Below, in pieces: positions 52,935 to 62,068 of a stretch of 64,000 nucleotides of DNA. The position numbers and the translations under genes were made by a program. The stretch is from Bin80 sp965203305 (lineage in GTDB: Bacteria > Bacteroidota > Rhodothermia > Rhodothermales > Bin80). A model generated the notes under the pieces. It searched no databases. It saw only the letters and a list, made by a program, of their open reading frames with translations, and was not told the origin of the DNA. Positions within the stretch are counted from its first letter, which is position 1; each line of letters starts with the position of its first letter. The stretch lies in the NCBI GenBank assembly GCA_965203305.1, contig OZ241874.1, forward strand, positions 620,001 to 684,000, read 5' to 3'.

Positions 52935-54449
52935 TCACACGGACTCGTCCAAACGAATGCGACACGCGTTTTGTCCGGCATGGGTCAAAACCCCGTCCGC
53001 AATGCCGCGCTGCTCGCTCATTCGCGGGACTTTAGTCTGGCTGTGAATCTCCCCTCTGCTTGCCTTTAGCCATGTGTTGAAGGTTCCGTCCGGTACAATC
53101 ACAATCTCGGGGGGCCGGAAAGCTCTGGCCTCCCGGCGAATTTGGTAATGCCGATTGATCCTGCAGAGTTCAGAATCAAGTACATGGACGAATTTTTCCC
53201 GGTCATGAGGAGCAAGGCTGAACTCCAGCAGCCACTCGTGTGCTGGAACCTGTGTGCTTTCAGGGGGGATGGCAGAAACATGGTACTCCCGTACAAGGCT
53301 GTTCGTCATTTCACAGGCTTTGTTGACGGCGGCACGGGCATCTTCTCCAAACACAGCTTCCCCGTACTTGTCAATCATTTCGGATGTCCGTCCGGCAATC
53401 AGAATCTTGTGAGGAGAGATGCTTGTAAATCGGATCACATCCCCCAGAACATAAGACCAGAGTCCACTGCATGTAGTGAGAATGAGGGCATACCTCACGC
53501 CGGTCTCTACATTGGCAATGGTGAATCTTCTCGGGCTGTCTGTTCCCAGCTCTTCCAGTCGTACAAATTCATAGAAAATGCCGTTCTTCAGATGTAGCTG
53601 CATCGCCGGGTCGCTAAGGTCTGTCTGATACGAGAAGAATCCCTCTGAAGCACCGTAGGCTTCCATGAAGTGCAGGTCAGGCAATCCGATCTGTTCTTCC
53701 AGAATGGAGCGATAGGAGCTCAGGGCAACCCCGCCAGAAATATACAGCTGAAGATTCGGCCATACTTCACCAACCGTTCGCACTGCCGTTCCATTCACTT
53801 GATTGAACTGGTCAATCAGCAGCCCGAACAGGACCAGTCCCCAGGTGGGTGCCATGGCAACCATTCGAAGGTCCTGGTTCAGAGTCTGATCAACGACGGA
53901 TCGCAACTTGGAGTCCCAGTTTCTGGAGAAGACAAAAGAGGAGGGGATCGCCTGCAGGAAAATCCGGAAAAATCCGGGGGCAAACAGGGCTTGCAGTCCG
54001 CTTACTTCCCCAATCAGGGTACCGGGGTAGTTTGGATCATCCTCAATACGTCCGGGAAGTGTCAGATGCTTGCCGAAAAAGGTTTTTACGGAGCCGGTAT
54101 GAATCAGATAGTTGAATCCAAGTCCGGCCGAAAACCTTCGGTTGAGCCGGAGCATATCGTTCGTCAGGGGGATGATCTTCCCCTCTGAGGCAGTTCCGCT
54201 TGAGATGGCAAAATGGCTGACTTTTCCCGGCCACAATATATTTTCTTCTCCTGACCGGATTCGCTCCACAGAAGCTGCCAGATCTTCATAGGTGTGAATC
54301 GGAACGCGGGCCTGATAGGCTGACACGACATCCTGCTCCTGCGCAATTCGGGCGAATGCAAATCTCTGTCCCCACTCTGTGTTCGCCGCGCGACGAAGCA
54401 GATTCCGAAGCAGGCGGGCTTGTGTTTTTACAGGTACGCGTGTATGCAT
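52935..54449 (-). CDS. GH3 (auxin-responsive) family acyl-adenylate synthetase-like protein
   Basis: 504 aa. Pattern FAISSGTASEGKIIPLT (ATP loop), then YISGGVALSSYRS, MEAYGASEGFFSYQ, VRYALILTTCSGLWSYVLGDVIRFTS and AGRTSEMIDKYGEAVF, as in bacterial GH3 proteins, which make acyl-amino acid conjugates in plants; the bacterial role is unknown. Length fits. Divergent with folP, about 110 bp between starts. Confidence 0.9.
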   Translation of the reverse strand: MHTRVPVKTQARLLRNLLRRAANTEWGQRFAFARIAQEQDVVSAYQARVPIHTYEDLAASVERIRSGEENILWPGKVSHFAISSGTASEGKIIPLTNDMLRLNRRFSAGLGFNYLIHTGSVKTFFGKHLTLPGRIEDDPNYPGTLIGEVSGLQALFAPGFFRIFLQAIPSSFVFSRNWDSKLRSVVDQTLNQDLRMVAMAPTWGLVLFGLLIDQFNQVNGTAVRTVGEVWPNLQLYISGGVALSSYRSILEEQIGLPDLHFMEAYGASEGFFSYQTDLSDPAMQLHLKNGIFYEFVRLEELGTDSPRRFTIANVETGVRYALILTTCSGLWSYVLGDVIRFTSISPHKILIAGRTSEMIDKYGEAVFGEDARAAVNKACEMTNSLVREYHVSAIPPESTQVPAHEWLLEFSLAPHDREKFVHVLDSELCRINRHYQIRREARAFRPPEIVIVPDGTFNTWLKASRGEIHSQTKVPRMSEQRGIADGVLTHAGQNACRIRLDESV

Positions 54450-54558
54450 ACTGGGAGGCAGCAGGTCGCAACAGACAGCAAGAAATTATTTCTGTATGGT
54501 GCGCTGGGCTCTGATCACGCGCATTCTAGTTAACTTGGGGTTAAACACGCTGATCAGA

Positions 54559-55476
54559 ATGCAGGATCCACATACTGGTGCCGGGAGATGGAACCCCTTG
54601 CCAGCCGGACTGACCTGCCGTGAACACTGGCTTGACCTGTCAAAGGGTGCCGTGGTCATGGGAATATTGAACATTACTCCAGATTCCTTCTATGATGGAG
54701 GCAAGTACCTCCGCGAGTCCAGAGCTCTCCAGCACGCAGAAAAAATGCTTGCTGAAGGAGCCAGTATCATTGATGTTGGAGGTGCATCTTCTCGTCCGCG
54801 CGGAAGTGTGTATGGTGCAGGTGCAGAACCGGTTACGGAAAAGTGTGAGAAGGAGCGTATCGTCCCTGTGATTAAGGCAATACGGAGTACATTCCCTGAG
54901 GCAATTATTTCGGCAGATACATACAGCCCAGAAGTTGTACGGGCAGCCCTTGATGCAGGTGTACACATGATCAATGACATATCCGGTTTGCAGAGTGGGG
55001 CAACCTCGGCGGAATATGCCGGGCAGGCCGGAGCTGCGTATGTTGTGATGCACTCTGTCCGTCAGCGGGGACATCTGGTTCATGCGACAGCATACACTGA
55101 TGTTGTTGATGAAGTACAAAATATGCTGGGTGAGTCTGCCGGGCGAGCTCGTGCGGCAGGGGTCAAGAGTATCGTTGTTGATCCCGGATTTGGGTTCGGG
55201 AAGGTGCATGCGGACAACCTGCGCCTGCTCAACCGCCTTGATGTGCTGACCCAACTGGGGTATCCCGTACTGACGGGAATATCGCGCAAGAGCACGGTGG
55301 GGCAGGTTCTGAGCCGGGATGACAACCCCCTGCCTGTTCAGGACAGGCTATTTGGATCACTCGGAATGGCGGCAGCCGCGGTACTTCGGGGAGCGAACAT
55401 TGTCCGAACTCACGATGTTCGTGAAACTCGCGAGATGATTCTGGGGATGGAAGCCGTTCTGAACGCCTCCGCATGA
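54559..55476 (+). CDS. folP: Dihydropteroate synthase
   Basis: Joins p-aminobenzoate to a pterin in folate synthesis. ATG 54559 (MQDPHTGAG) is preferred over 54496 and 54379, which would run into the GH3 start. MGILNITPDSFYDGG (loop 1), IIDVGGASSRPRG, MINDISGL, and VDPGFGFGK are the DHPS motifs; GISRKSTVGQVL near the end. 305 aa. Overlaps cdaA by 4 bp, the FCB-typical folP-cdaA pair. Confidence 0.95.
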   Translation: MQDPHTGAGRWNPLPAGLTCREHWLDLSKGAVVMGILNITPDSFYDGGKYLRESRALQHAEKMLAEGASIIDVGGASSRPRGSVYGAGAEPVTEKCEKERIVPVIKAIRSTFPEAIISADTYSPEVVRAALDAGVHMINDISGLQSGATSAEYAGQAGAAYVVMHSVRQRGHLVHATAYTDVVDEVQNMLGESAGRARAAGVKSIVVDPGFGFGKVHADNLRLLNRLDVLTQLGYPVLTGISRKSTVGQVLSRDDNPLPVQDRLFGSLGMAAAAVLRGANIVRTHDVRETREMILGMEAVLNASA

Positions 55477-56267
55477 ACCTGTTTGACATCATACCGGTGC
55501 GACTGATAGATCTCTTTGAGATTCTTCTGGTGGCAGTTGTGTTTTATCGTCTCTATATGACGATGCGGGGGACGCTCGCCGTTTCGCTGTTTGCCGGATT
55601 GATCGGACTTCTGCTGATTCAGTTTGTGGTCCAGTTGACGGGCATGAAGGTGTTGCAGTCCATGTTTTCGGCACTCAGTGATATCTATGTGCTGGCAGCG
55701 ATTGTTGTCTTTCAGCCGGAAATTCGACGGGTGCTGATTCTTCTGGGGCAGACCCCATTTTTGCGGCGGCTGCTCACTCCCGTAAAGAAAACAGAGATTG
55801 TATCGGAAATTGCTGCAGCGACCCATGCCATCTGCCAACAGGGACTGGGGGCATTAATTGCTGTCAAGCGTACCAGTGGACTCCGAAGCTATATGGAAAC
55901 GGGGGAGTCATTGCAGGCAAATATCAGCAGCAATCTTTTAGTATCTATCTTTTATCCGAGCAGCCCTCTCCATGACGGAGCAGTGATCATCGCAGAAAAT
56001 CGAATTGAAGCAGCACGCTGCATATTGCCAGTATCCCGCAGCAAGCGTCTGGGAGGACAGTATGGAACACGTCATCGGGCAGCGGTGGGACTCACCGAGG
56101 AAACAGATGCGTTTGTCATAGCAGTTTCCGAGGAAACAGGAAAAATTTCAGTGGCAGAGCAGGGTGTCATGATTTCTGGACTTACGATAGAGGAGCTAAA
56201 GAGTCTCTTGTCGGAGGCCCTGACGATTCAAGTGAATACTGACAGATTTGGACAAGCCGAACAGTAG
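55473..56267 (+). CDS. cdaA: Diadenylate cyclase (CdaA, DAC domain)
   Basis: Synthesises c-di-AMP from two ATP at the inner membrane. Three N-terminal membrane helices within residues 10-80, then the DAC domain with SSPLHDGAVIIAENRIEAA (DGA at 168-170) and GGQYGTRHRAAVGLTEETDA (GTRHRA at 198-203), all active-site motifs intact. 264 aa. 4-bp overlap with folP and 3 bp before pcm. Confidence 0.96.
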   Translation: MNLFDIIPVRLIDLFEILLVAVVFYRLYMTMRGTLAVSLFAGLIGLLLIQFVVQLTGMKVLQSMFSALSDIYVLAAIVVFQPEIRRVLILLGQTPFLRRLLTPVKKTEIVSEIAAATHAICQQGLGALIAVKRTSGLRSYMETGESLQANISSNLLVSIFYPSSPLHDGAVIIAENRIEAARCILPVSRSKRLGGQYGTRHRAAVGLTEETDAFVIAVSEETGKISVAEQGVMISGLTIEELKSLLSEALTIQVNTDRFGQAEQ

Positions 56268-56270
56268 AAA

Positions 56271-56927
56271 ATGGTAAAATCGGAAGGGAAATTTCTCCGC
56301 AGAAGAGCACAGCTGGTTCAGGAGATCAGAGATGCCGGCATGACGGACGAGCGGGTTCTTTCCGCAGTTGGATGTGTTCCGCGCGAGTACTTTCTTGATC
56401 AGGCCTTGCAGGATCGGGCCTATCACGACACTCCCCTGCCCATAGGCTTGCAGCAGACCATCTCCCAGCCGTCTACGGTGGCATTCCAGACTATGCTCCT
56501 GGATACAGAGCCGGGGGACTCTGTCCTGGAAGTTGGAACAGGCAGCGGGTATCAGGCTGCAGTACTCTGTGCAATGGGGGTTCGTGTATACTCCATTGAA
56601 CGGCATCGGAAGTTGCATGAGCGGGCAAAATCAGTTCTGAACGAGCTGGGGTACCGCGTGCTGTTGCGTGTGGGAGACGGGTCCAGAGGATGGCCAAGTC
56701 TGGCTCCCTTTGCCGGAATTATCGTCACTGCGGGAGCCATTGAAATCCCGCAAACACTTCTGGATCAGCTCCGTGCACCGGAGGGCGAGAAGCAGGGAGG
56801 CCGTCTGATTGTGCCTGTCGGGGGCAGAGATGGACAGGAGATGACCAAGGTGATTCGCACAGGGGCAGACTCCTATGAATCTGAAAGGCACGGGGAATTT
56901 CTGTTCGTTCCGCTTGTATGCAACTAG
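56271..56927 (+). CDS. pcm: Protein-L-isoaspartate O-methyltransferase
   Basis: Repairs isoaspartyl residues using SAM. 218 aa. MTDERVLSAVGCVPREYFL, DTPLPIGLQQTISQPSTVAFQ, LEVGTGSGYQAAVL and IIVTAGAIEIPQTLLDQL are PCMT signatures; ends GEFLFVPLV. Last gene of folP-cdaA-pcm. The stop overlaps the convergent neighbour stop by 4 bp. Confidence 0.95.
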   Translation: MVKSEGKFLRRRAQLVQEIRDAGMTDERVLSAVGCVPREYFLDQALQDRAYHDTPLPIGLQQTISQPSTVAFQTMLLDTEPGDSVLEVGTGSGYQAAVLCAMGVRVYSIERHRKLHERAKSVLNELGYRVLLRVGDGSRGWPSLAPFAGIIVTAGAIEIPQTLLDQLRAPEGEKQGGRLIVPVGGRDGQEMTKVIRTGADSYESERHGEFLFVPLVCN

Positions 56928-58183
56928 GCAATCACAATAGGCTCGCCGAGTTCGAAGGCTTTTTCCAGCGCATTCCGTGCGTCATTTTTCAGATCATCGG
57001 AGGTTTTATGCTCGTCTGTCATGGTGGCAATCCCGATGATCACTTCTCCCTGCGAGAGAAATCCGCCGCTGGATGCGGCCTTCTCCTGAACTTCCTTGCA
57101 CCATACATCCAGCGAACGCCGATTCTTCTCTGTAAACACCCCGTAGAGCAGGTCTCCAAATTTCACCACGCGACTTTCCGGGTCAACCTGCATCAGGCAA
57201 TCCCGAAGACTTTCTTCTATTTTTTCCAGCCTTTGTGACCAGGAATCAATCAGCTTGTCTGCCTCCCGGGGGGCAACGAGGGCCAGTGAAAGTTCGCGGT
57301 TCTCCAGTCGTGCCTCCACCATTTCTTCGGAGATAATTTCATATCGTGGACGATTCGGGTCTTCCCGGTAAAGCAGGAGGCTGAAGGCTTTTCCGAATGT
57401 TTCCAGCAACTGTTTTGCACGAGGGTGCGAGAGACCATCCTCGCCAATAGTGTCTACAATCAGAAAATTGTCGGTTTCTCCAATAGCAGTAATTCCGAGG
57501 GCGGTGATGCTGGCGGGCTTGCGGCTGTATGTCAGGTGGTTTGATTGCAGGCCTTTGGCACCAACCTTGTGGATTGCTGTGGTTTCAGAATCCTGAAAAA
57601 GGTTGTAGTTGAGCACAAAGGATTCCCCGCGTGATTTTGCCCAGTCCAGTCCCACTGTACCCAAGACCCTGTAATCATAATTGTTTTTCGGGGCTGACTG
57701 AATCACTCCGACGGCATGCGCATTGAGTGCTGTGCAGAATCCTTGCAGAATTGGAACGAGAATATGCCTGTCAATTGGGTCTTTGTACTTGGCTGGGCTA
57801 TGCATGGATTCGGCATCGGGTTGTGACACTTCGGGGATAATGCTCAACTGGACACTTTCGTTTTCCAAGTTTTCCTCTGGCACCGCAGTTTCCTCATCAG
57901 AGGATTGGGCTGTATTTGTTTCGCGCTTGGGGGCCTGACGGATGGAGATGATCCCATCTCGTTCCAGGGACTCCTTTTCGGAGAGAATTTCAGGTTCGGT
58001 CTCTTTAGTTTTTTTTGTGTTTTCAGATCTGGCCGAAGATCCAAAAATCCACAGAAGAAGTGCAATGAATGCCAGCCCTGCCATCGGGACATAAATCGCC
58101 CATTCAGGATCAAATGTCGGAGGGGCAATAAACGTGATGGCCGCTGCAACAATGGCCAGTATGCTAAAGAGTATCCGCAACAT
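56924..58183 (-). CDS. Membrane protein with GAF-like and degenerate GGDEF-like domains
   Basis: 419 aa. Two N-terminal membrane helices (IAAAITFIAPPTF.. and IYVPMAGLAFIALLLWIFG), an acidic linker, then a region resembling GAF (HILVPILQGFCTALNAHAVGVI). The C-terminus VVKFGDLLYGVFTEKN...GEVIIGIATMTDEHKTSDDL then NALEKAFELG follows the last part of diguanylate cyclases but the GGDEF motif is replaced (FGDLLYG), so no activity is expected. Lies tail to tail with pcm. Assigned by pattern only. Confidence 0.6.
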   Translation of the reverse strand: MLRILFSILAIVAAAITFIAPPTFDPEWAIYVPMAGLAFIALLLWIFGSSARSENTKKTKETEPEILSEKESLERDGIISIRQAPKRETNTAQSSDEETAVPEENLENESVQLSIIPEVSQPDAESMHSPAKYKDPIDRHILVPILQGFCTALNAHAVGVIQSAPKNNYDYRVLGTVGLDWAKSRGESFVLNYNLFQDSETTAIHKVGAKGLQSNHLTYSRKPASITALGITAIGETDNFLIVDTIGEDGLSHPRAKQLLETFGKAFSLLLYREDPNRPRYEIISEEMVEARLENRELSLALVAPREADKLIDSWSQRLEKIEESLRDCLMQVDPESRVVKFGDLLYGVFTEKNRRSLDVWCKEVQEKAASSGGFLSQGEVIIGIATMTDEHKTSDDLKNDARNALEKAFELGEPIVIA

Positions 58184-58359
58184 AAGGAATCACAGGAATG
58201 AATGTCGTGATGTATGAGGAGAGAGCCTCGTACAAGTTCCCAAGATACAAATTGTATGGTGGAATACACAGAAGAGACTCCATTCCAACTTGAGGAGCGA
58301 ATGATACAGGACAAGATCAGAGCATACTGAGTACCCTCTGACGGGGTGCCACTTCCACA

Positions 58360-58734
58360 TCATTTGATTGCAAGTGAATCGGGAATATCGTTCTTTTGCG
58401 GCTCTGGATTGACGAGCGGTCCGGTCAGAGGAAGATCAAAACTGGTCAGAAATGGTGCAAGCGTGGAGAACCAGAATTCCTGCTGAAATTCAATCCAGTC
58501 CTCCGTGAATGACGGACAAGTCTGTTTTTCTATGTCCAGATAAAAGCTGCGGGGCCAGTCAGGAAATCGTTCCTGTGCATCCTTAAGGATGTGGAATGCT
58601 TTCTGTGCTGCTTCCAGAAAATTCATCTTGCCAGTTATGACCATATAGATGGATACGGTGTTGTCAAAATTCATCCATACTCCCGGTGCTTCCGGTTTGT
58701 TGTACTCGGGGATAAAAGGGGGAGAGGATTCCAT
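58360..58734 (-). CDS. Small conserved-looking protein, unknown
   Basis: 124 aa from ATG 58734 (MESSPPFIPEY). Soluble, with FLEAAQKAFHILKDAQERFPDWPRSFYLDIE and a Pro-rich start. No family recognised. Stands alone between the GGDEF-like gene and the tRNA pair. Composition and frame length make it likely real. Confidence 0.6.
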   Translation of the reverse strand: MESSPPFIPEYNKPEAPGVWMNFDNTVSIYMVITGKMNFLEAAQKAFHILKDAQERFPDWPRSFYLDIEKQTCPSFTEDWIEFQQEFWFSTLAPFLTSFDLPLTGPLVNPEPQKNDIPDSLAIK

Positions 58735-59155
58735 ATGAACTGGCACATTTGAGTCTGGTGGGGCTGTTCTGAATCAGGGCAGATATGTAGGGAAGCGTTT
58801 GCAGGAAGATGGATATTCTGCCGGGGGTATGTTTGTCAGAAAGCGCAATGAAGGAAGCGAATCATCCTGCAAGTGCTTGCCGGGCAGAGGGTTGTATTCG
58901 CCTGGCATGGAAACGATTTGGCACACCCACCGCTGTCCGTCATATGCATGCCCACTGACAGGTTCGGTACAAGAGCAGACCGTGCATGCCATCGCGGATT
59001 CGGGTTTACTTTGAGCGAGTTTCAAGTGCGACCTGTGCCTTGTGTCCGATCCAGGGATTTCCCGGTATCCACTGGATGACATAACGTGCCTAAGCATTCC
59101 CCATACGGTCATGTTTGGCGGACTTGTGGAATACAGGCCGCAAAAAAAAAAACGC
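58735..59155. other. Intergenic region before the tRNA pair
   Basis: About 420 bp with no convincing gene. A run of ten A (59144-59153) sits right behind the tRNA-Leu 3' end, on the tRNA strand a T-run, and may act as part of its terminator, though no strong stem was found before it. Confidence 0.5.
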
Positions 59156-59242
59156 TGGTGCCCGGGACTGGAATCGAACCAGCACGCCCGTAAGGGCACT
59201 GCCCCCTCAAGACAGCGCGTCTACCTGTTCCGCCACCCGGGC
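59156..59242 (-). tRNA. tRNA-Leu (GAG)
   Basis: Class II tRNA: acceptor GCCCGGG/CCCGGGC, D-arm GTGGCGGAACAGGTAGACG, anticodon stem CTGTC/GGCAG with loop TTGAGGG (anticodon GAG), variable arm, T-arm CTGGTTCGATTCCAG, and encoded CCA at 59156-59158. 6 bp after the tRNA-Lys gene, same strand. Confidence 0.96.
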
Positions 59243-59248
59243 CGATTG

Positions 59249-59649
59249 TGATCCCGCCAGGGCTCGAACCTGGGACCCTCTGATTAACCTGCCACACCGG
59301 CTTTCACCGGCCATCTTGATCAATGTTGTGGTCTGGACCATCTCTTCACCCTTCCAGATTTGGGTAGGGTGGGCTGCGTATGGCCTCTGAGGGCTCTCTT
59401 GAATTCGCTTTCTGCGAAAAAAGGGCAACCCTGCTCCCCCAAAGCCCGGCACGGCCACAGGGGTACGACGGAACTGCCCGGTTCAAGGTTGCCTGCTGAT
59501 TGCCCATAGTATCCGGCGCATTTTTACGTGTGACGACGTAGCGACGACTTTAGGGGGTCCCAGCATACAGCAGCCTCCACTCATACAGTTTCCTGCATGA
59601 GGCTCCATAGACTTGAAGTCAGATGCTCTTCCAACTGAGCTACGGGATC
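59249..59649 (-). tRNA. tRNA-Lys (UUU) split by a group I intron
   Basis: 5' exon 59616-59649 gives GATCCCG acceptor, TA, GCTC D-stem and the anticodon stem up to position 34 (TCTGACTT). 3' exon 59249-59287 starts TTAATCAGA and gives T-arm CCAGGTTCGAGCCCTGG and acceptor CGGGATC, A. Joined, the anticodon arm is TCTGA-CTTTTAA-TCAGA, anticodon TTT, and all stems pair. CCA is not encoded. The 328 bp between are the intron. Shares a transcript with tRNA-Leu(GAG). Confidence 0.88.
59288..59615 (-). ncRNA. Group I intron, probably self-splicing
   Basis: 328 nt between anticodon positions 34 and 35. 5' exon ends in U, intron ends in G, as group I introns require. Elements resembling P/Q (GCAATCAGCAGGCAACC), R (CCTCAGAGGCCATACGCAG) and S (AAGAGATGGTCCAGACC) are present in order; GGCCAT of R can pair with ATGGTC of S as P7. 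The 5' exon end ACTT could pair with an internal GAGT ending in a U-G pair as P1. Near the 3' end GATGGCCGGTGAAAGCCGG looks like a P9 hairpin. No homing endonuclease frame inside. Confidence 0.82.
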
Positions 59650-59672
59650 AGAATGTAGAGAACAGAGACAAT

Positions 59673-60104
59673 TTACGGCAAAATTTCCGAATGCTCACCG
59701 ACTTGCATCTGCATATTCCAGAGTATTTCCATGGGAAAACGCAGAATCAATCGTCCCTTTAACTTCGAACGGTCAAAATTGATGAACCCGTATGCCATAT
59801 AAATTTCCGAAGGAAGACAGCACCAGAGGAGCTTGATTTCCTGGTCTCCTTGTCGATAGTCATCCGTGACGATCATTCCGACCAGACGTTCATCTCCCGT
59901 CCCTACGAATACATCCACTTCGGCATTGTCAGAACTTGTGGTGTTGCAGACAAACCCGTAATCCATTGGGTAGACAATCTCAGGATATCGGGGATGCGGG
60001 GTATGCCGTGGGCGGTCCAGCAGTATTCCTTCGGTGAGAATCAGCTGCTCCCAGCGATACCACGGGAATTCGTTTTGCAGGAGCGAGGCATAGGCATTGG
60101 TCAT
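59673..60104 (-). CDS. Inorganic-pyrophosphatase-fold protein, divergent
   Basis: 143 aa. HPRYPEIVYPMDYGFVCNT and EVDVFVGTGDERLVGMIV then DDYRQGDQEIKLLWCCLPSE follow the soluble pyrophosphatase pattern (YPVNYGF, D-PLDV, D-K), with the D-G-D-P-L-D metal motif largely lost. It may be a structural relative with other function. Starts in a 4-bp overlap with the aspS stop. Confidence 0.7.
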   Translation of the reverse strand: MTNAYASLLQNEFPWYRWEQLILTEGILLDRPRHTPHPRYPEIVYPMDYGFVCNTTSSDNAEVDVFVGTGDERLVGMIVTDDYRQGDQEIKLLWCCLPSEIYMAYGFINFDRSKLKGRLILRFPMEILWNMQMQVGEHSEILP

Positions 60105-61930
60105 TCGGGCTCTGGGGTGTACTGAATGTGTAACTCGTCCAGCCTGTCGGATTCCACAGTTGCAGGAGTTCCAGACATGGGCTCCTGTGCACTTTGTGTC
60201 TTGGGGAATGCAATTACCTCACGAAGAGAAGCGGATTTGGACAGGAGCATGACGATCCTGTCCAGACCCAGAGCAATCCCTCCATGCGGGGGGGCACCGT
60301 AACGCAGAGCTTCCAGCAAAAATCCAAATCGCTCCTCGCTTTCTTCTTCGGGAATCCCCAGGATATCAAATACCTGCTTTTGCATTTTACGGTCATGGAT
60401 GCGGATGGAGCCGCCGCCAATTTCCATGCCGTTCAGTACGATATCATAGGACTGGGCATGTACCTGCTCCGGGTGACTTGCGAGTCTTGACATATCTTCT
60501 GTTTTGGGAGAAGTAAACGGGTGATGCATAGCCGAATAACGTTTTTTCTGTTCATCCCAGTGCAGGAGCGGAAAATCCGTAACCCATGCAAATTGCCACG
60601 CGGTATCGTCTATGCAGTCAAGTTCCTGTGCCATATGCAACCGGAGTGCTCCCATCTGCTCCTGTACGGTGGGCCATCTGCCACAGAGAACAAGCAGGAG
60701 ATCACCTGTCTGGGCACCAGCGGTTTTGATTGCACGGGTTATGTATGTCTCTGGAAGGACATGAGATTTTACAGAGCAGTTTGGAGATGTCCCGTCAGGT
60801 GGGATTCGCACATGAATCAGTCCGCCGGCTCCGATCTGTTTGCGTACCACGGTCTTGTCCAGTCGGTCCATGTATCCTCGGCCTCTGTCGCCAAAATTCG
60901 GGATGACAAGCCCCAGGACTGATCCGCCTGCGGAGAGTGCCTGATCAAATACGCGGAAGCCGGAATCCCTGAAGGTGTCACTGAGATCACAAATCTTAAG
61001 ATCAAAGCGCAGGTCCGGCTTTTCGGAGCCGTAGGTCCACATGGCATCACGGTACGTCAGCCGGGGGAAGGGGAGTGTGAGTTGAATATTGAGGATTTCA
61101 TTCCAGAGTGCGGCCATCAAGCCTTCCGTCAGAGAGCAGACCATATGTTCGGTGGCAAAAGCCATTTCCACATCAATCTGGGTAAACTCCGGCTGCCGGT
61201 CGGCACGCAGATCTTCGTCTCTAAAGCATTTGACAATCTGCACATACTTGTCCAGTCCCCCAATCATCAGGAGTTGCTTGTACGTTTGGGGGCTTTGGGG
61301 AAGTGCATAGAAGGATCCCGGATGCACCCGGCTGGGAACCAGATAGTCACGTGCTCCTTCCGGGGTTGATTTCATGAGGGTCGGGGTTTCCACTTCCAGA
61401 AACCCCTGTGCATCAAAGTATCGGTGAATCACCTGGTATGCCTGGTGGCGCAGCAGGAGCTTCTGTTGCAGATCGGGTCTTCTAAGGTCCAGATATCTGT
61501 GGCGCAGACGCAGGTCCTCGGAAGCTAAATTCGTTTTCTGTGTATGGGCAGAGATCGCAAACGGCAATGCATCCGACTCAGCCAGAATGAGGAGACTTTC
61601 CACTCGAACCTCAATCATTCCCGTTGGAATTCTGGGATTAACGGTTTCGGCAGAACGCAGCGTTACAGATCCTCTAACAGAGATGACATACTCGCTGCGC
61701 AAGCGATCTGCGAGTTTATGTGCATCCGGGCTGTCCTGGGGAGAACACACAATCTGTGTCAGGCCGTAGCGATCCCGGAGATCTACAAAAATCACTCCCC
61801 CTAGGTCACGTCGCGTGTCCACCCAGCCTTTAAGGACAACCTGTTTGCCTAGGTGCGCATCCGAGAGTTCCCCGCAAGTATGGGTTCGAGCAGGATGATG
61901 GCTTGTAATATTTTTAGAAGAACCAGACAT
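60101..61930 (-). CDS. aspS: Aspartyl-tRNA synthetase
   Basis: Charges tRNA-Asp (perhaps also tRNA-Asn). ATG 61930 (MSGSSKNITSH) places the OB-fold GWVDTRRDLGGVIFVDLRDRYG at the usual position; the long upstream frame is not needed. Class II motifs: motif 1 FLEVETPTLMKSTPEGARDYL, motif 2 CFRDEDLRADRQPEFTQIDVE, motif 3 GIALGLDRIVMLL. Bacterial-type insertion domain present. 609 aa. 4-bp overlap with the pyrophosphatase-like gene. Confidence 0.97.
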   Translation of the reverse strand: MSGSSKNITSHHPARTHTCGELSDAHLGKQVVLKGWVDTRRDLGGVIFVDLRDRYGLTQIVCSPQDSPDAHKLADRLRSEYVISVRGSVTLRSAETVNPRIPTGMIEVRVESLLILAESDALPFAISAHTQKTNLASEDLRLRHRYLDLRRPDLQQKLLLRHQAYQVIHRYFDAQGFLEVETPTLMKSTPEGARDYLVPSRVHPGSFYALPQSPQTYKQLLMIGGLDKYVQIVKCFRDEDLRADRQPEFTQIDVEMAFATEHMVCSLTEGLMAALWNEILNIQLTLPFPRLTYRDAMWTYGSEKPDLRFDLKICDLSDTFRDSGFRVFDQALSAGGSVLGLVIPNFGDRGRGYMDRLDKTVVRKQIGAGGLIHVRIPPDGTSPNCSVKSHVLPETYITRAIKTAGAQTGDLLLVLCGRWPTVQEQMGALRLHMAQELDCIDDTAWQFAWVTDFPLLHWDEQKKRYSAMHHPFTSPKTEDMSRLASHPEQVHAQSYDIVLNGMEIGGGSIRIHDRKMQKQVFDILGIPEEESEERFGFLLEALRYGAPPHGGIALGLDRIVMLLSKSASLREVIAFPKTQSAQEPMSGTPATVESDRLDELHIQYTPEPE

Positions 61931-62068
61931 TGCGTCTCGTATATTCTTATTTTTGCTTGTCTTAGACAATCGGCAAATGCACCAGCAAAAGGGTATACGC
62001 AGGCGAATTGCAGAAACAGATACTGGCATAAACCTCGTATCTTGTGTGTTTATACGATCCAAACAACA

